Source: Candidatus Bathyarchaeota archaeon
GTDB taxonomy: Archaea; Thermoproteota; Bathyarchaeia; Bathyarchaeales; Bathycorpusculaceae
DNA length: 8,996 nt
Direction of reading: 5' to 3'
Assembly: GCA_016649625.1 (NCBI GenBank)
Contig: JAENXI010000023.1
Span: 1 to 8,996 of the forward strand
Notes under the pieces: model-generated
The model's database searches: none
What the model saw: the letters and a program-made list of their open reading frames with translations, nothing else
Told to the model about the DNA's origin: nothing
Shown: one piece after another, positions 6,455-8,996 of the stretch
Layout of the letters: every line of letters begins with the position of its first letter
Numbering within the stretch: position 1 is the stretch's first letter
Translations under genes and position numbers: made by a program

Positions 6455-7520
6455 AATTAATGAGAAAGCAATTCAGCTTCAGAATCAAGGAAAAAAGATA
6501 ACAAAATTGAATATTGGTGACCCTGACCTAGCAACTCCTCCTGAGATAGTTGAAGCTGCTTGTGAGGCAATCAAAAAGGGTAGGACAAAATATTCTTCGG
6601 GGTTTGGTGAGCAAACTCTTAGGAATGAGCTTGGAAAAATTCATGGGGTCTCAGCTGATAATATTGTGATTACTCCTGGTTCTAAATGGGGAATTTTTTC
6701 TACTATGTACTTGTTGTTAAAAGATGGTGGAAACGTTGTTATTCCTACACCTTATTGGACAGCCTATGGTTTAATAGCAAAAACTCTAGGTGTTGAAGCT
6801 AGATTTTGTAAAACAGAACTTGATTCTAACTGGCAAGTCGATCTTCAAACATTTGAAGAACTAATTGACAATGATACCCGATTGATTATATTAAACAATC
6901 CATGTAATCCAACAAGCAAAGTTATGGATGAGAAGATTGTTGATGGCATTGTGAAGATAGCAACTGATAGAAAAGTCTTAATTCTATCTGATGAAGTTTA
7001 TTCCAAGATTAGTTTTGTTAAAACCAAGAGTATTTTGGATTATGATAATAATAACATATTGATTACCGGTTTTTCCAAGATGTTTACTATGACTGGTTGG
7101 CGTATTGGATATGTGATTGCCAATAGAGAGTTAATAAATAAAATCGGCAAATTGAACCAGATAACATTTTCAAATGTTCCAGTCTTTATTCAAGATGCTG
7201 CATTGAAAGCGTTGGAAATTCGTAACAAACTAACAAATGAAATTAGAGAAGTTTATTGCAATAGAGCAAAAATAGCTTCTGAAATTCTTTCTAACTCAAA
7301 ATTGGAATTTTCAAAGCCCGATGCTCCATTTTACATTTTTCCAAAACGAGAAGGATTAGATTCTGAAAAATTTTCGATGAAAATTCTTGATAAAGGTGTG
7401 GCAGTAGCTCCAGGTACCTCCTTTGGTGATTACAGAGACCACTTCAGAATATCTTTAACTGCGCCAGAAGTTGATCTCAGAGCTGCACTCTTAAAGATCT
7501 GTGAGGCATTAGATGAATGA
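6444..7520 (+). CDS. PLP-dependent class I aminotransferase (probable aromatic or prephenate aminotransferase)
   Basis: This is a fold-type I, PLP-dependent aminotransferase. Seen motifs are NIGDPDLATP at 23-32, KYSSGFGEQTLR at 49-60, PTPYW at 101-105, NNPCNPT at 151-157 with N155, SDEVY at 182-186 with D183 and Y186 contacting PLP, GFSKMFTMTGWRIGY with Schiff-base K212 and R220, and FRISL with R335, the usual substrate-carboxylate arginine. Its place between chorismate mutase and tyrA suggests it transaminates phenylpyruvate and 4-hydroxyphenylpyruvate, or prephenate to arogenate. Aspartate activity cannot be excluded, and specificity is not readable from the sequence. At 358 aa it is short for a family usually near 380-400 aa, and the shortfall is at the N-terminus. 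TTG at 6444 is the only start in this frame, but a frameshift just upstream is possible. The end overlaps tyrA (ATGA). Confidence 0.88.
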   Translation: MLYEINEKAIQLQNQGKKITKLNIGDPDLATPPEIVEAACEAIKKGRTKYSSGFGEQTLRNELGKIHGVSADNIVITPGSKWGIFSTMYLLLKDGGNVVIPTPYWTAYGLIAKTLGVEARFCKTELDSNWQVDLQTFEELIDNDTRLIILNNPCNPTSKVMDEKIVDGIVKIATDRKVLILSDEVYSKISFVKTKSILDYDNNNILITGFSKMFTMTGWRIGYVIANRELINKIGKLNQITFSNVPVFIQDAALKALEIRNKLTNEIREVYCNRAKIASEILSNSKLEFSKPDAPFYIFPKREGLDSEKFSMKILDKGVAVAPGTSFGDYRDHFRISLTAPEVDLRAALLKICEALDE

Positions 7521-8389
7521 GAGTAGCAATTATTGGCGCAGGAAAAATGGGTGTATGGTTCGCGCAATTTTTTCGAGAGGAAGGCCACTCAGTAGTAATA
7601 GCTTCTAGAAATGAGAAAAAACTAGCAAGAGTAGGTAAAAAATTAGATTTTGAAACTGCATCTTTTGAGCAAGCAGTCAAAAAAGCAGACAAGATTCTAA
7701 TCTGTGTTTCACTAGATGCTTTTAAAAAAGTTGTAAAAACTATTAGTCCTGAAATAAAAAAAGATCAAATCATTATAGACATTTGCTCAATTAAGGAATA
7801 TCCCGTTGAAGTTATGCACAAATACTTTGGAAAAAATCTGATTCTAGGTATGCATCCTGTATTTGGTCCTGGAAGTACTAGTCTAAAAAATAAAACAATC
7901 ATTTTAACTCCAACAAATAGCAAAGAGACAAAGTTTGCTGAATCTTTCAAAAAATGGTTAGAACAAAAAGATGTGCGCGTTTTTATAATGACACCTAAAA
8001 AACATGATAGATTGATGTCTGTTGTTCTAGGATTTCCTCACTTCATAGGTTTAGTGGCTTGCGATGTTCTTCTTGATCAGAAGAACTATTCTGAAACCAA
8101 AAATGTTGCTGGTACAACCTTTAGGATGTTATTCACTTTGGCTGAGGTTGCAGCATTAGAAACACCTGAACTATTTAATAGTCTGCAATCAAATCTGCCT
8201 GAAATTGCAGAACTTGAAAACATGTTTATTGAGAAAGCTTCTGAATGGTTAGAATTGATCAAGAAAAAAGATTCGATAGCGATAACAGCTAAAATGAAAC
8301 AATTAAAATCTAAACTAAAAAGAAAAAACGCTAATTATGAGAGTTCTTATAAAACAATGTATAAAATGTTGGAATCATCGGAAACCTAA
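7517..8389 (+). CDS. tyrA: Prephenate dehydrogenase (TyrA family)
   Basis: It oxidatively decarboxylates prephenate to 4-hydroxyphenylpyruvate, or arogenate to tyrosine. The 290-aa product has an N-terminal Rossmann fold with GAGKMG at 7-12. The second strand ends in ASRN at 29-32, where R31 instead of an acidic residue suggests NADP+ preference. DICSIK at 88-93 and MHPVFGPGST at 112-121 are TyrA hallmarks. The helical half carries KHDR at 162-165 and GFPHF at 172-176; H175 is the candidate catalytic histidine. The C-terminal tail (about 250-286) is lysine-rich and probably helical. There is no ACT domain. Whether prephenate or arogenate is used cannot be told. The ATG start lies in an ATGA overlap with the aminotransferase; GTGAGG at 7501-7506 is a weak, distant Shine-Dalgarno candidate. 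The stop overlaps the opposing pheA by 4 bp. Confidence 0.92.
   Translation: MRVAIIGAGKMGVWFAQFFREEGHSVVIASRNEKKLARVGKKLDFETASFEQAVKKADKILICVSLDAFKKVVKTISPEIKKDQIIIDICSIKEYPVEVMHKYFGKNLILGMHPVFGPGSTSLKNKTIILTPTNSKETKFAESFKKWLEQKDVRVFIMTPKKHDRLMSVVLGFPHFIGLVACDVLLDQKNYSETKNVAGTTFRMLFTLAEVAALETPELFNSLQSNLPEIAELENMFIEKASEWLELIKKKDSIAITAKMKQLKSKLKRKNANYESSYKTMYKMLESSET
8317..8328 (-). terminator. Candidate oligo-T terminator for pheA, inside tyrA
   Basis: Read on the minus strand this is TTTTTTCTTTTT, beginning 58 nt past the pheA stop. Archaeal polymerase terminates at T-rich non-template tracts without needing a hairpin. On the plus strand it encodes the lysine-rich TyrA tail, so the tract may simply reflect AAA/AAG codons. 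Confidence 0.35.
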
Positions 8390-8996
8390 ACTGGGGTTTG
8401 CGTTGCTCGCGGGTATGATCCCAAAATCTTAAGGAAAGTTGTGGTTTTTTCCAAAATCTCAAGAACCTCTTTGCACTTTTGTTCGACTCTGTGACCCTCA
8501 AAATCCAAGTAGAAGTTATATTCCCAAGGTTTTTGTTTTGTTGGTCTTGACTCAATTTTTGTAAGATTCAATCTTCTTTTCGCAAACTCTTCTAATGTAG
8601 AATATAGTGAACCTGGAGTATGTGATGCTGCAAAAATTATTGACGTTTTATCTTTTCCTGTTTTGGGAGAATCTTCTTTGGATATCACAAAGAAACGAGT
8701 GTAGTTGGTCTGATTATCCTCTATTTCTCTAGCAAGAATGGACATGTTGTATATCTCAGCTGCTTTTTCGCTAGCTATGGCTGCTGCATTTTTCAAAGCT
8801 TTTTCTTTAAGCATTTTTACACTGCCTGCTGTGTCATAAGTGGGAATTAAATTGAATTTGCGATTTTCAAGAAATTTACGGCTTTGCGCTAGTGCTTGAG
8901 GGTGAGAATAAACTGTTTTAACAGATTCTATAGTAGTGCCTAGATTTGCTATTAGGCAATGTGAAATTCTAATTATTATTTCTCCTCTAACCTTTA
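8386..8996 (-). CDS. pheA: Prephenate dehydratase with ACT domain, 5' end missing
   Basis: It converts prephenate to phenylpyruvate for phenylalanine synthesis. The frame stays open to the window edge: 202 codons are visible and the start lies outside. The ATG at 8814 is internal, since the residues before it are clearly dehydratase: GEIIIRISHCLI at visible 4-15, VYSHPQALAQ at 28-37, and YDTAGSVK at 53-60 with the catalytic Thr of the TA motif (T55). After it come NAAAIAS, then NYTRFFVI, the conserved end of the catalytic domain. The remainder is an ACT regulatory domain with PGSLYSTLEEF and the phenylalanine-binding IESRP motif intact, so feedback control by phenylalanine is likely. Only the second half of the catalytic domain is present. 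The gene converges on tyrA with a 4-bp overlap (TAG on the minus strand at 8388-8386). Confidence 0.94.
   Translation of the reverse strand, partial: KVRGEIIIRISHCLIANLGTTIESVKTVYSHPQALAQSRKFLENRKFNLIPTYDTAGSVKMLKEKALKNAAAIASEKAAEIYNMSILAREIEDNQTNYTRFFVISKEDSPKTGKDKTSIIFAASHTPGSLYSTLEEFAKRRLNLTKIESRPTKQKPWEYNFYLDFEGHRVEQKCKEVLEILEKTTTFLKILGSYPRATQTPV
8445..8450 (+). terminator. Candidate oligo-T terminator for the operon, inside pheA
   Basis: T6 on the plus strand, 56 nt past the tyrA stop and antisense to pheA. As tyrA and pheA leave no intergenic space, the operon transcript must end within pheA antisense sequence. This is the first T run of six or more after tyrA. Confidence 0.35.

Noticed and set aside
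7477..7950. Minus-strand open frames opposite tyrA
   Set aside because: Shadows of the TyrA Rossmann domain; no independent coding evidence.
8331..8555. Minus-strand 74-codon frame overlapping pheA in another frame
   Set aside because: It lies inside the ACT domain of pheA, which has clear motifs in its own frame.
8386..8814. ATG at 8814 as the start of a 142-aa ACT-domain protein
   Set aside because: The frame stays open upstream and encodes SHPQALAQ and YDTAGS, so the ATG is internal to prephenate dehydratase.
1..8996. Mobile elements, CRISPR repeats, tRNA/rRNA genes or an unknown defence-like system
   Set aside because: No inverted repeats with transposase motifs, no spaced direct repeats, no tRNA-like cloverleaf and no unassigned gene group were seen. 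Nearly all bases are accounted for by amino-acid biosynthesis genes.

Overview
The window is AT-rich archaeal DNA that carries almost the whole route from aminosugar-derived precursor to phenylalanine and tyrosine. Archaeal origin is indicated by a 3-dehydroquinate synthase II (the aldolase-independent DHQ route), a GHMP-superfamily shikimate kinase in place of bacterial AroK/AroL, and Shine-Dalgarno sites built on GGTG/GGTGAT. The low G+C content, the gene order and the heavy use of TTG starts best fit an ammonia-oxidising thaumarchaeon (Nitrosopumilus-like). That placement is inference from memory of such clusters, not from a search.

Layout. Positions 1-223 hold what looks like the start of an unrelated leftward gene, with a predicted membrane anchor. 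It reads through only if one frameshift in an A7 tract is accepted, and it leaves the window on the left. Positions 224-292 are a short divergent intergenic stretch with a candidate TATA element and a Shine-Dalgarno site for the rightward operon. From 293 to 8389 nine genes run rightward with almost no spacing: DHQ synthase II, aroD, aroE, archaeal aroK, aroA, aroC, a free-standing AroQ chorismate mutase, a class I aminotransferase and tyrA. From 8386 to the right edge a leftward prephenate dehydratase (pheA, 5' end missing) converges on tyrA and overlaps it by 4 bp.

The first six genes stand in the order of their reactions: aminodideoxyheptulosonate to DHQ, dehydroshikimate, shikimate, shikimate 3-phosphate, EPSP and chorismate. 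The next genes turn chorismate into prephenate and split it to tyrosine (tyrA plus aminotransferase) and phenylalanine (pheA plus aminotransferase). The enzyme that makes the first precursor (ADH synthase) is not in the window. Most junctions are TTGA or ATGA 4-nt overlaps with a Shine-Dalgarno site inside the preceding gene, so translation is probably coupled. Six of the nine rightward genes start with TTG.

I see no mobile element, CRISPR array, RNA gene or unknown multi-gene system. The points most worth a second look are the aminotransferase start, which looks frameshifted; the broken leftward gene at the left edge; and the tyrA/pheA tail-to-tail overlap with T-tracts lying inside the opposing genes.
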